Assembly (NCBI GenBank): GCA_937924445.1
Contig: CALDSX010000047.1
Location: 1-38,535, forward strand
DNA: 38,535 nucleotides
Direction: 5' to 3'
Source of the DNA: an uncultured Chthoniobacterales bacterium
GTDB taxonomy: Bacteria > Verrucomicrobiota > Verrucomicrobiia > Chthoniobacterales > CALDSX01
The notes under the pieces are model-generated. The model was not told where the DNA came from. It saw nothing but the letters and a program-made list of their open reading frames with translations, and made no database searches. The position numbers and the translations under genes were made by a program. Positions 8,250-16,500 of this stretch are shown in pieces (the stretch's first letter is position 1; every line of letters begins with the position of its first letter).

Positions 8250-8621
8250 TCAATTTTTCCAGTCCAGAGCGCCTTTTTTCAGCGCGTAAATATAACCAAC
8301 CAGCAAGAGACCAACAAAACCGAGCATGCTGAGAAGAACAACTGGCGAGTCAGCAATCAGTGTTTTGTAAACAACTGCCCAAGGATACATGAAGACAATT
8401 TCCAGATCGAAGAGGATGAACAGCATCGCGACAAGATAAAACTTGACGCTGAAGCGAGGCTGAGCTTCTCCGACCGGAACCATGCCGCATTCGTAAGGGC
8501 TATCCTTTGTTTTGGAAGTGATGCCAGTCTTGCCAAGCAAAACACTAATTACAAGCGCAATAGCCGCAAAACCCACGGCGACACCGAGGTGAAGAAGAGC
8601 AGGTATGTAATCGGTCGCCAT
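8250..8621 (-). CDS. nuoA: NADH-quinone oxidoreductase subunit A
   Basis: This 123-residue protein has three transmembrane helices and the NuoA/ND3 signature in the first loop: SPYECGMVP, followed by RFSVKFYLVAMLFILFDLEI, in which the acidic DLE lies in helix 2. NuoA is a membrane subunit of respiratory complex I near the quinone and proton-pumping interface. Length is normal for the family. In most genomes nuoA heads the nuo operon, followed by nuoB. Here it is followed by a Dabb gene and the broken DUF4405 gene, so it stands alone in this window. The ATG at 8621 has no strong Shine-Dalgarno. A foldable leader lies upstream (8661-8699). Confidence 0.95.
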   Translation of the reverse strand: MATDYIPALLHLGVAVGFAAIALVISVLLGKTGITSKTKDSPYECGMVPVGEAQPRFSVKFYLVAMLFILFDLEIVFMYPWAVVYKTLIADSPVVLLSMLGFVGLLLVGYIYALKKGALDWKN

Positions 8622-8660
8622 AGGAAATCAGGCGGATAGGATGGCCGGTTTTTGAAATGT

Positions 8661-8699
8661 TTAAGGCTCTCGGGTTAGTGCCTTGCGGCATAGCCCTAA
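8661..8699 (-). other. Foldable RNA leader upstream of nuoA
   Basis: On the transcript strand, the bases at 8699-8692 (UUAGGGCU) can pair with 8668-8661 (AGCCUUAA), giving eight pairs with one G-U. Inside, UGCC-GCAA-GGCA forms a hairpin capped by a GNRA tetraloop. A short GGG/CCC pairing could compete with the outer stem. It lies 40 bases upstream of the nuoA start and just past the preceding gene, with no U tract, so a plain intrinsic terminator is unlikely. I recognise no known riboswitch class. The structure was paired by eye. Confidence 0.35.
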
Positions 8700-8712
8700 G
8701 GAGAAATTTCCG

Positions 8713-9027
8713 TTAAGCTTTTACAGGGGGTGCAGCAAGGGCGGCTGCAGCCGCGGCTTGGGCGGCCTGAAGGGCGGCACTCTTGCCTTTATACTTTTTA
8801 CCCGTTTTTGTTACAAGCCCGCGCTGGACAAGGCCCTGAAGCTTTTCGTATGAGCGTAATCGCAACATCTCCTCTCCGCCAGAGGCAGCGTTGCGCTCTT
8901 TCAGGCGCTCATAGACCACATCGAACAACTCTTTGAATTCGTAGGTGGTGTTCTTGGAGAGGGCAGAGACAAGCTCTTCAGTTACTAAATCAGGAAGGCG
9001 ACGAGAGAAACCGCTTTTTTTCTGCAT
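8713..9027 (-). CDS. Small conserved-looking protein with helical core and Ala-rich tail
   Basis: This 104-residue soluble protein has a helical core, for example LVTEELVSALSKNTTYEFK, LFDVVYERLKERN and YEKLQGLVQRGLVTKTGKKY. The last part resembles the recognition helix and wing of a winged-helix fold. The C-terminus is a low-complexity Lys/Ala tail (QAAQAAAAAALAA) of the kind found on some DNA-associated proteins. I cannot name its family, and DNA binding is inference from shape alone. It reads leftward, 91 bp ahead of nuoA, and diverges from the epimerase gene at 9258 across a 230-bp A+T-rich region. Confidence 0.7.
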   Translation of the reverse strand: MQKKSGFSRRLPDLVTEELVSALSKNTTYEFKELFDVVYERLKERNAASGGEEMLRLRSYEKLQGLVQRGLVTKTGKKYKGKSAALQAAQAAAAAALAAPPVKA

Positions 9028-9257
9028 AGTAGGAATTCTTATGCTAGCAGGAGAAGAACATTTTGCATCTTTTTTTTTAATTTCACCACATTTTTTGCCG
9101 CGTCCAATCGAACAGCATTTAAATATTTAAACAGCTCCGACCAAAGAGGGACTCCGCTTGAAACGTGAATTTTGGAAACAACCTCCAAAAACATCTCAGT
9201 CGCAGTCAAAGTTTGGACAGCTGATTCAAGGTTGAATCTCGCTATCACCGGAGCTAA

Positions 9258-10334
9258 ATGCGGGCGATGAAAATTCTTATTTCTGGAATTTGCGGTTTTG
9301 TGGGGAGTTCCGTCGCGCGCACGTTGCGCGATCACTTTCCTCAGTGGACGGTTTGTGGATTGGATAACCTCTCCCGACCGGGAAGTGAGACGAACCGGCG
9401 GGCGCTGATTGCCGAGGGGATGAGCGTCATCCACGCGGATGTTCGTCTCTGGAGTGATCTCGAAAGCGTTCGCGATATTTCCTGGGTGATTGATGCCTCA
9501 GCCAACCCGAGCGTTCTGGCTGGCGTGGGTGCTGGGAGCAGCCCTCGTCAACTTCTGGAATATAATCTTGAGGGCACGACAAACCTTCTCGAATTTTGTC
9601 GGCAACGTTGTGCGGGTTTTATTCTGCTCAGCACAAGCCGGGTCTATTCGATTCGTTCATTTTCGGCCTTGCCGGTTGTCGAGCAAAACCGGGCGTTTAC
9701 GTTAGATTTATCGGCCGCGCTGCCGCCGGGAGTGTCGGCAGAGGGAGTCTCCGAAGAATTTGACACAAGCCCTCCGGTCTCTCTTTACGGCGCGACTAAA
9801 CGCTGTTCGGAGTTGCTTGCGCTGGAATACAGCGAGGCGTTTAACCTTCCGGTTTGGATAAATCGCTGTGGGGTCATGGCGGGGGCCGGGCAGTTTGGCA
9901 GACCTGATCAGGGGATTTTCTCTTATTGGATTCATGCCTGGGCACGAAAACGGCCACTGAGATTCATTGGCTTTGGGGGCACAGGATTTCAGGTGCGGGA
10001 CGTTATGCATCCTGCCGATCTGGCGAGGCTTCTTGCAAAGCAGATCGCCCATCCCTCCCGGTGCACACAAAGAATCGCCAACTTAGGCGGCGGAGCAGGG
10101 AGTGCCATTTCTCTGGCTCAGTTAAGCGACTGGTGCGCTGCGCGATTTGGTGCTCACATGGTGACCCCGGGAGATGAAACCCGACCATTCGACATCCCAT
10201 GGGTGGTGTTAGATGCCACTGCTGCGCAAAAGAATTGGGATTGGCGGCCCGAGATATCGCGTGATGCGGTTCTTGAGGATATAGCCTCCCATGCTGAAAA
10301 GCATCCGGATTGGCTGGAAATTTCGGGCGTTTAG
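9258..10334 (+). CDS. NAD-dependent sugar epimerase/dehydratase (CDP-tyvelose epimerase-like)
   Basis: This 358-residue protein belongs to the extended short-chain dehydrogenase family. The NAD-binding loop is GICGFVG (residues 10-16), an acidic residue follows strand 2 (GLDNLSRPGSETNR), the catalytic Ser/Thr lies in LLSTSRVYS (about 125) and the catalytic pair is YGATK (Tyr177, Lys181). The GLDNLSRxG segment and the distal GGGAGSAISLAQL and DWRPEIS elements resemble CDP-paratose/tyvelose 2-epimerases and related nucleotide-sugar enzymes. The exact sugar is unknown. A GGAG precedes the ATG at 9258; a second ATG at 9267 would begin directly at MKILISG. It is a single gene, converging on the cassette with only a 5-bp gap. 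Confidence 0.85.
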   Translation: MRAMKILISGICGFVGSSVARTLRDHFPQWTVCGLDNLSRPGSETNRRALIAEGMSVIHADVRLWSDLESVRDISWVIDASANPSVLAGVGAGSSPRQLLEYNLEGTTNLLEFCRQRCAGFILLSTSRVYSIRSFSALPVVEQNRAFTLDLSAALPPGVSAEGVSEEFDTSPPVSLYGATKRCSELLALEYSEAFNLPVWINRCGVMAGAGQFGRPDQGIFSYWIHAWARKRPLRFIGFGGTGFQVRDVMHPADLARLLAKQIAHPSRCTQRIANLGGGAGSAISLAQLSDWCAARFGAHMVTPGDETRPFDIPWVVLDATAAQKNWDWRPEISRDAVLEDIASHAEKHPDWLEISGV

Positions 10335-10339
10335 CTAGG

Positions 10340-11200
10340 TTAGAAGAAAGACGTCTGACGAGTCACAGTCGTTGCGTAGCGCTCGACGACTTCGGCAAAC
10401 GGCATACCTGTTTCCAGACGCTTTGCCCCTTCGGGGCTGATTGCGGTAACAGTCACTTGAGCGCGCAGAAAACCTGAAGGTAGAGGGGAACTATTGAGAT
10501 ACGTTCCGTCACGTCGAATGCTCACCAGATCGTTCGATTGCGTCCATACCAAATTTCCGCCGCTGTCAAGATACTGGAACAGCACAGAGAAGCCGATAAT
10601 ATTCTCCGCAAGCAGATTGCCAGTGGCAGTTGGGGGTTGAGGTGTTGGCAGCGGTGTAGCTGGCAAAGTGTTCCAGTAGTCGTCCTGAAGATTTGTCTTG
10701 TCAAGCGCGTTATCAAAAGTGTGGGCTGAGGAGGCGATCGAGCGGTAGAGCGCGTAGATCTCAGGTGAAAAAGGGTCGCTATCGATGGCAGGTTTTTTCG
10801 CCAGCCGATAAGAGACCGCCCGGGTAGCACCGTTAACGTTTTGCGGTGTTGAATTGTCGTTATCAACCGCGGCGCTGAGGAAAGTTAGCCACGGAACGTT
10901 GTTGGCATTTCCGACGGTCTCCAAAGAAAGGCGAAGCCCCTCAGCGCCGGGAGCATTAGGGATAACCAAACATTCGAGATCTGTGATGAGTTGGTCGAGA
11001 GCAAACGTCACGTCGCCACTGCGAATGATAACCGAATGAGTGCGGGCGTAACCGTTCAAAATTCCCTGCGCGACGTTCATCAGGAAAAAAACAAGAATTG
11101 TTGTTATGGCGGTCGCAATGAGAAGTTCAAGAAGCGTAAAGCCGCCACGTTGGCGGGCAGGCGTCGGACGACAATGGGGGTGTGGTTCCTGGAGAGTCAT
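10340..11200 (-). CDS. Verru_Chthon cassette protein C (GspJ-like pseudopilin)
   Basis: This 286-residue protein has a type IV prepilin-like N-terminus: a basic leader, then GG-FTLLELLIATAI from residue 19, with Glu at mature position 5, followed by a hydrophobic helix. The soluble part contains ALDQLITDLE and late RAQVTVTAISPEGAKRLE segments, like the pseudopilin GspJ and the family I know as Verru_Chthon cassette protein C. It would be cleaved by a prepilin peptidase and inserted in the inner membrane. It is the last gene of the leftward cassette. Its ATG overlaps the stop of gene B by 4 nt. The assignment of letter C rests on recall of the family and on gene order. Confidence 0.8.
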   Translation of the reverse strand: MTLQEPHPHCRPTPARQRGGFTLLELLIATAITTILVFFLMNVAQGILNGYARTHSVIIRSGDVTFALDQLITDLECLVIPNAPGAEGLRLSLETVGNANNVPWLTFLSAAVDNDNSTPQNVNGATRAVSYRLAKKPAIDSDPFSPEIYALYRSIASSAHTFDNALDKTNLQDDYWNTLPATPLPTPQPPTATGNLLAENIIGFSVLFQYLDSGGNLVWTQSNDLVSIRRDGTYLNSSPLPSGFLRAQVTVTAISPEGAKRLETGMPFAEVVERYATTVTRQTSFF

Positions 11201-11805
11201 CGTGTGATTCCAATGGTTGTCTTGATTCGTGGATTGGAGGGAAGAGGCAGGGAAGGCGTCTCCACTGAGTCCATTTCGGCTAGCACAGCCAAGACTCCGC
11301 TCTCATAATTATTTGCATCTGGCGGGAGAGCAATCCCAGCGGGGTTCGACGGAGAGACAGAAAGCTTTGCGCGCACCCAGCGACCGACCCGGGTGGCTTC
11401 ATAGAGCGCAAGGTCAGGATCGGTAGGCATCATCCATCGTCCAAGAACTCTCTGCCCGTTCGCGTCAGGGCTTCCTGTGGGCCCTGCTTTGTAAGTAACA
11501 AATACAAACTCTTGATTTGTGCGCACCCAACCGTAGGCGGTGTCGAATCCTTGGGTTATGAGATGCCCCCGCATGGAATCCACCGCTTCGAGGATTGTGC
11601 GTCGCTCAGTATTATCGCCGACGCTGTTGATAATGCCTCCAAAGAGGCCAAGGATTGTCAGCACCGCAAAGGATACTATGCCGATCGCAAGAACAACCTC
11701 GACGAGAGAGAAACCTGCCCGCCACTTCAAAGATGAAGCAGGAGTAGGCATGAAACGAGGAGAATGGTGTGATAAGTGAAATAGAAGCGTCTTCATGTCA
11801 TTCAT
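11197..11805 (-). CDS. Verru_Chthon cassette protein B (GspI-like pseudopilin)
   Basis: This 202-residue protein has a 31-residue leader ending in Gly and the mature start FSLVEVVLAIGIVSFAVLT, with Glu at position 5. The LVEVVLAIGI core is the pattern seen in GspI/PilV-type minor pseudopilins. Downstream it has FGGIINSVGDNTERRTILEAV and a short globular domain. It sits between D and C in the cassette with 4-nt overlaps on both sides, so the three pseudopilins are probably made in fixed proportions. No prepilin peptidase is encoded in the window; a chromosomal PilD must be assumed. Confidence 0.82.
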   Translation of the reverse strand: MNDMKTLLFHLSHHSPRFMPTPASSLKWRAGFSLVEVVLAIGIVSFAVLTILGLFGGIINSVGDNTERRTILEAVDSMRGHLITQGFDTAYGWVRTNQEFVFVTYKAGPTGSPDANGQRVLGRWMMPTDPDLALYEATRVGRWVRAKLSVSPSNPAGIALPPDANNYESGVLAVLAEMDSVETPSLPLPSNPRIKTTIGITR

Positions 11806-12458
11806 GGGACGAGAGGCATTTGATCAGGGACGGTGAGAAACGTTGGTCGCCCGTTTTTGCGTAGGAGCAATCCCGCACGGGTCGCGGCCACTGTGGAGCT
11901 TACTGGATCGCCGTTGTCATCCAGCGGGCCGGGCGAGAAAACCAGGCGAACATCCTGTTTTTTTTGGCTGTCGTCGAGATGACCAGTTCCGGTGTATTTG
12001 TAAGCAAATACCGGATTGTTCGCCTGCGTCGGAAAATCGATCGTCATGGCGAAAAAACCATCGGAATAATTTTTCAAAAAATAGGTGTTCTGTTGCAATA
12101 AAACAGGAGCACCCACAGGTTGAAGGATTTTGTTGGCTGGATTGTTTGGGTCTGGAACATAACGAAAAAGACCGATGCGACGGTAGCGATACTTAGGGTC
12201 TGCACCGTTATCAACCGCCAGAACAGCGCCGAGCCCCATGGACATGGCCTCGAACCGTGCGGCATGTGAGAGACTGGCGAAAAGATCAGTTGCTCCACGC
12301 GCTCCCACACTGCGGTTGAAACCACCGAATGATGTAACCACAACCGCCGAGAGAATTAAGATAATCGAAATAACCAGCAGGAGCTCAACGAGTGAAAAGC
12401 CCTTCCGACTGTTGGCCGAGCGGCAACCGGATTTGTGGGGATAATGGATATTTTTCAA
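11802..12458 (-). CDS. Verru_Chthon cassette protein D (GspH-like pseudopilin)
   Basis: This 218-residue protein has an N-terminal leader ending KG, then FSLVELLLVISIILILSAVV with Glu at position 5, as in GspH/FimT pseudopilins. The start is TTG at 12458; no in-frame ATG lies before the leader. The soluble region contains GARGATDLFASLSHAARFEAM, a helix resembling the GspH/FimT pattern in which an R-x-E-A helix follows the pilin stalk, then beta-rich sequence (FYMTIDF-like strands and KQDVRLVFSPG). It is the first of the three small pseudopilin genes in transcript order and overlaps gene B by 4 nt. Confidence 0.8.
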   Translation of the reverse strand: MKNIHYPHKSGCRSANSRKGFSLVELLLVISIILILSAVVVTSFGGFNRSVGARGATDLFASLSHAARFEAMSMGLGAVLAVDNGADPKYRYRRIGLFRYVPDPNNPANKILQPVGAPVLLQQNTYFLKNYSDGFFAMTIDFPTQANNPVFAYKYTGTGHLDDSQKKQDVRLVFSPGPLDDNGDPVSSTVAATRAGLLLRKNGRPTFLTVPDQMPLVP

Positions 12459-12474
12459 GGGGCCATGAGGGGGG

Positions 12475-13539
12475 TTAGATGGACAAAAAAGAGGCGTGAG
12501 ACTGTGAAACCGTAAACCGGGAGATTGAGAGATTCACCGGAAGACACGAGCGAGATCGAGCCCAGTCTCGTTGAAGTGATCCACGGCTGTTAATCATCTT
12601 CTCCGCGGCAGAAAATCGGATAATGCCTGCTTCAAGTCTTCCGAAAATCCTGCGCAGCCGCTCGAAGTGGGCCGCAGAGGAGGAGCCTTTTTCCATGATC
12701 CCTGAAACTGTGTCGGGGAGCATCACAGGTTCTGTACGATAAACCCTTTTGGTGACTGGTACACCGTCCTGTGTCATCTCGCCAGTTTGTTCATCGAAAG
12801 CCAGAGCTGACAACACCACGAGCAGCCGGTTTCCCGGACGCCTGAATTGAATGAGTCTTTTGGGAAATTCATAAGCTTGGCCATTTGCGATTTCAATACT
12901 GCAAACCAAGGGAAACTGCCCATCTGCCTCTGTGACAGGTTTGATAACCTCATCTTTGCCAGGCTGAACCAACATTGGTCCACCTCCGGCAGTAAAAGCC
13001 GCTCGGGTTGTGCTTAGATTAATTAGACGAACCGTTCCGGGCGGATGCACCGAGGAAGAATTTTCTACAAACCGGTGCAACAAATTTCCTTTGTCATCGT
13101 TGTAAAAAACAAGAAGCAGATCAGCATTTGAGCTTTCGACGGGTACTTTTAAATAAGGTTCGTAAGATTCCTCACCGCGCGGGCCAATTTTTTTTGCATA
13201 AAGCCATACCGGCGGTTTAAAAGGCACACGAACCCGGTAACGAAGAGAGTTTTCTCCTATTGTAAATTCGACATATTCTTCGACCAGTTTGTCGTTAGGT
13301 CCTGGTTTAAGTTCGACATAATATAGCGGAGGAACTTCAACACCGTTCAAATTAACAGCGGAGAGCACAAATCTGGACGGTTCTTTTGCCGGGCGCGCTT
13401 GTTGCGCCTGGAGAGGGTTGTTCTGTAGCATCAAAAGCATGAGCGAGATGATGAGTCTAACTGAAAACGTCCATCCATTATCGAGAGACGCCCGGGTGGA
13501 TGTTCTTTTATGCGCAGAGGGGAGTTTAACGTTTTGCAT
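12475..13539 (-). CDS. Exported cassette-associated protein of unknown function
   Basis: This 354-residue protein lies between cassette genes A and D (6-bp and 16-bp gaps), so it is almost certainly co-transcribed. An uncleaved or late signal segment (hydrophobic LIISLMLLMLQ, then ALQAQQARPA near residue 45) suggests export. The body is beta-rich with repeated Val/Leu-alternating strands (VPPLYYVELKPG, YRVRVPFKPPVWLYAKK, LLLVFYNDDKGNLLHRF, PGTVRLINLSTTRAAF). It lacks a prepilin leader, unlike its neighbours. I do not recognise a named family. Because of its position it may be a periplasmic or surface partner of the pseudopilin complex. Confidence 0.75.
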   Translation of the reverse strand: MQNVKLPSAHKRTSTRASLDNGWTFSVRLIISLMLLMLQNNPLQAQQARPAKEPSRFVLSAVNLNGVEVPPLYYVELKPGPNDKLVEEYVEFTIGENSLRYRVRVPFKPPVWLYAKKIGPRGEESYEPYLKVPVESSNADLLLVFYNDDKGNLLHRFVENSSSVHPPGTVRLINLSTTRAAFTAGGGPMLVQPGKDEVIKPVTEADGQFPLVCSIEIANGQAYEFPKRLIQFRRPGNRLLVVLSALAFDEQTGEMTQDGVPVTKRVYRTEPVMLPDTVSGIMEKGSSSAAHFERLRRIFGRLEAGIIRFSAAEKMINSRGSLQRDWARSRSCLPVNLSISRFTVSQSHASFLSI

Positions 13540-13545
13540 GATTTT

Positions 13546-16500
13546 TTAGACTTCGTCGGGATTCAGCCAGCGAAGGTTGAGCACTTTGAATTTTCGACCA
13601 AATTTGTCGGTGTAGCGATATTTATCGGGGTCCGAGGTTCCAGCGGGTTTGACCGGCTCCGCCACGCGTTGCACCACCGCTTCGAGCCAGGCTCGGGAGA
13701 GCAGACGTCCGTTGCGATCCACGGTATCGCCATAGGTGCGAATAAGGAAGGTATCGCCGCGAGAAGTGAGGGCCGGACCGATCATGGCAAGCAGATCGCC
13801 TTGAGTGATAAAGCCAGGTGCACCTTGTAAAACAAAGCCTGCCTCACCCGCAGGAGCCCCTGCAAGATGCTCCGTATCGAGGTGACAACGCACTGTTGGC
13901 TCAGTTACGAGACGATTTCTCTGAGGCTGAGGATAGGGTAAATTTACGTTCACGTCCCCGCCAACACCAGAGTTGGTATAGGCTTGAGCGTTTGACCAAT
14001 TATCATTAGGCGCTACCATTTCCGGTTTGGCAAGCGGACCGGTGTTTTTGAGTCGTGGCAGGAAAACAACGTCGTGAAAGGAGCTATCAACAATTGGTAC
14101 AGTGCCAGAGCCGTTCCACCCAAGGCGCGGATCGTTGACGCCTCCGTTAATGCCTGAAACATCCAGAGCCCGTTGGAGAGCTCCTGTAAGCCCATGCAAC
14201 CCAATAAATGGATCGTAATTTGGTGAAATAAAATCAAGATAAAAATTGAGAGCTCGGCCAAAGGAATCCGGGCCCGAATGAGCAAAAGAATAATTTCCCG
14301 TTGCCCATCCATTAGTTCGTGCCTGGTGCCATGCGGAACCCGGAACTCCAGAACCATCAGGTGCAATCAAGCGGCGGTTAACAAAATCGCTTAATGAGAA
14401 AAATGGCCCACGTAAACGTACCTCATCAACAATACGCTCAGCCAGGACGGCGATCATATCATCGTTCAGGTAACGCAGGCCGTTACTTATTCTTGTATAA
14501 TCCTTTAAGGTTGCGGTTGCGCCGATATCAGTCATGTTAATGTTAGGCGAAACAGATGCGTTTCCTCTGCTCAGGGTGAATTGAATAGCGTTTCCAATGG
14601 GGTCGAGCGTTCGTGCGATAGGAACTGAATCGTTTGGGGTATTTTTGAGTGTCAGGTCGCGAAAAGCTGTCAGGAGCGCTTTCCAAGCCTCAACGGACGT
14701 CGAGTTGACATTGAGCGCACCAACATTTTCTAAATGCGCAGCGCTTGTATCAAACTGTCGAAGACTCGAAGGATTCACGTTGGACGCCGCCTCTCGTGTG
14801 AACCTGAGCCGACTGTTGGGCAGCGGCTGGCCTTGGGGGTGACCATTCGGAATTGTGGAGAGAAAAAACCGATCCCAAAGATTTTCATTTAAAACATAAG
14901 ACATGTCCAACATAATGTTATCTGGCACGTTGACCACGGTGCCATCATTAAATGCCCAGGAAGCTGAACCAGAATTATTGGGACGATATCCGGGGCTTGC
15001 GCTTGAAATCGAATATATTCCAACACCCACCTGCCTGGAGTGGATACCGGCTATAGCTTCGCGGTCGTTGTAAAGCCCCGCCCAACTGTTGCCAATCGGA
15101 AAGGATGGCTGCCAAAAATACGAGGACAGATTTACCTGTTGGAACTGGCCTAAGGAAAGAATCTCTGAATTTGGACGTCGTGCAATGCGGATTGGAAAGT
15201 GAGTAAGGCCCTTGTAAAAATCTGAAGCACCGACCTGCCTGTAGACGATAAGGGCATACCCGTTGTCACCTGTGAATTGCTTATTGTCAAAATAAGGAAG
15301 GCTATTGCGATCATAAGACTTAACATGAGAGAGCTTTGACAAACCCTCCCTATTACCTAGATAGTTTCGGTTGTTGATCAAGAAATAGTCTCTTGCGCGG
15401 TCTATAATCGGATGTAAGTCGAAATTCTTTGCCGCAAAGTTAAAACGAGAAAAGGCGGCAAGATGCGAGTGCAAATCTAGCTGTGTTCCACTGCCGGAAG
15501 TGGCGCCTATTGTCCCAAATGGAGAGAGAAAGGGGGTAAAGAACTGTTCTCCGTAATACCATAAGCTGCTGGAAGTTAACCTAGTTTGGTTCTGAAAATT
15601 ATCGTAAAAATCGGTGCGACTGTAGATCGGACGCCATTGATCTATAAATTTGGGATCTTGTTCTAAATTGTTTGTTGTTCCATCGCCGTCATAGTTTTTG
15701 TCAGAACGATCGGCATCCATAAAGTCTTTCCCAGTGAATGACAAGTTCTGATTTTCCGAACCGAATTGTTGGGCTTCCATGATAGTATTTCCGCCAATCG
15801 AAAGTCTAACGGCTGGAATCATTCTGTTAAAAGGGCTAAGTTTTCCAAAAAACCGAAGACCACTGGCTGTGTCCGGACCATTTTTTACTTCCAACAACGG
15901 GAACCAAATGGTTGCCGGATGGTCAAATGTTTCGACTCCAGAGGAGAGTTCGATTGATGGCAAATTAACGGGATCCCACACAGGCGTTAATTTCGGGCTT
16001 GATACGTTAGGACGAAAAGAGAACACTTTGGCTTCCCCAGGCGCAAAGCTTGTCGTGATCCTAAACGGTAGTTTCACGTTTACTGGCAATTTGTTGCCAT
16101 CTCCTGGAGAAAAATTATGTTTTTGGTGTGGGTTGAAATCCACAGCAAAGGTTGGCGTGTTTGGCCCAAGCGCTGACCATGTGGAGTTTGTTGACGTTGA
16201 GGTTCGCGTGCCATTTCTTGAGATAAAACGCGCCAGTGATGTCATCTCAGATCTCAAGCCTAGTCTATAGTAAAACCTCCCGAAAGCGTCTGAAGTGCCG
16301 TCGTTGTAGTCGTTGTCTTGAACAAAGATCCCGTTCCCACCGATATCGAAACCGTCCTTATTGTAAGCAGTATTCCAAGGGCTATATTTTGGATTATCCG
16401 ACTTAACAATAGGCCAATAGGGTCGTAGCGGATCGCCATCTGGAAAGTCTGGATTAGGTTTGGTGCCTTTGAAAGACCAAACATTCTGACGAGTCGGAGG

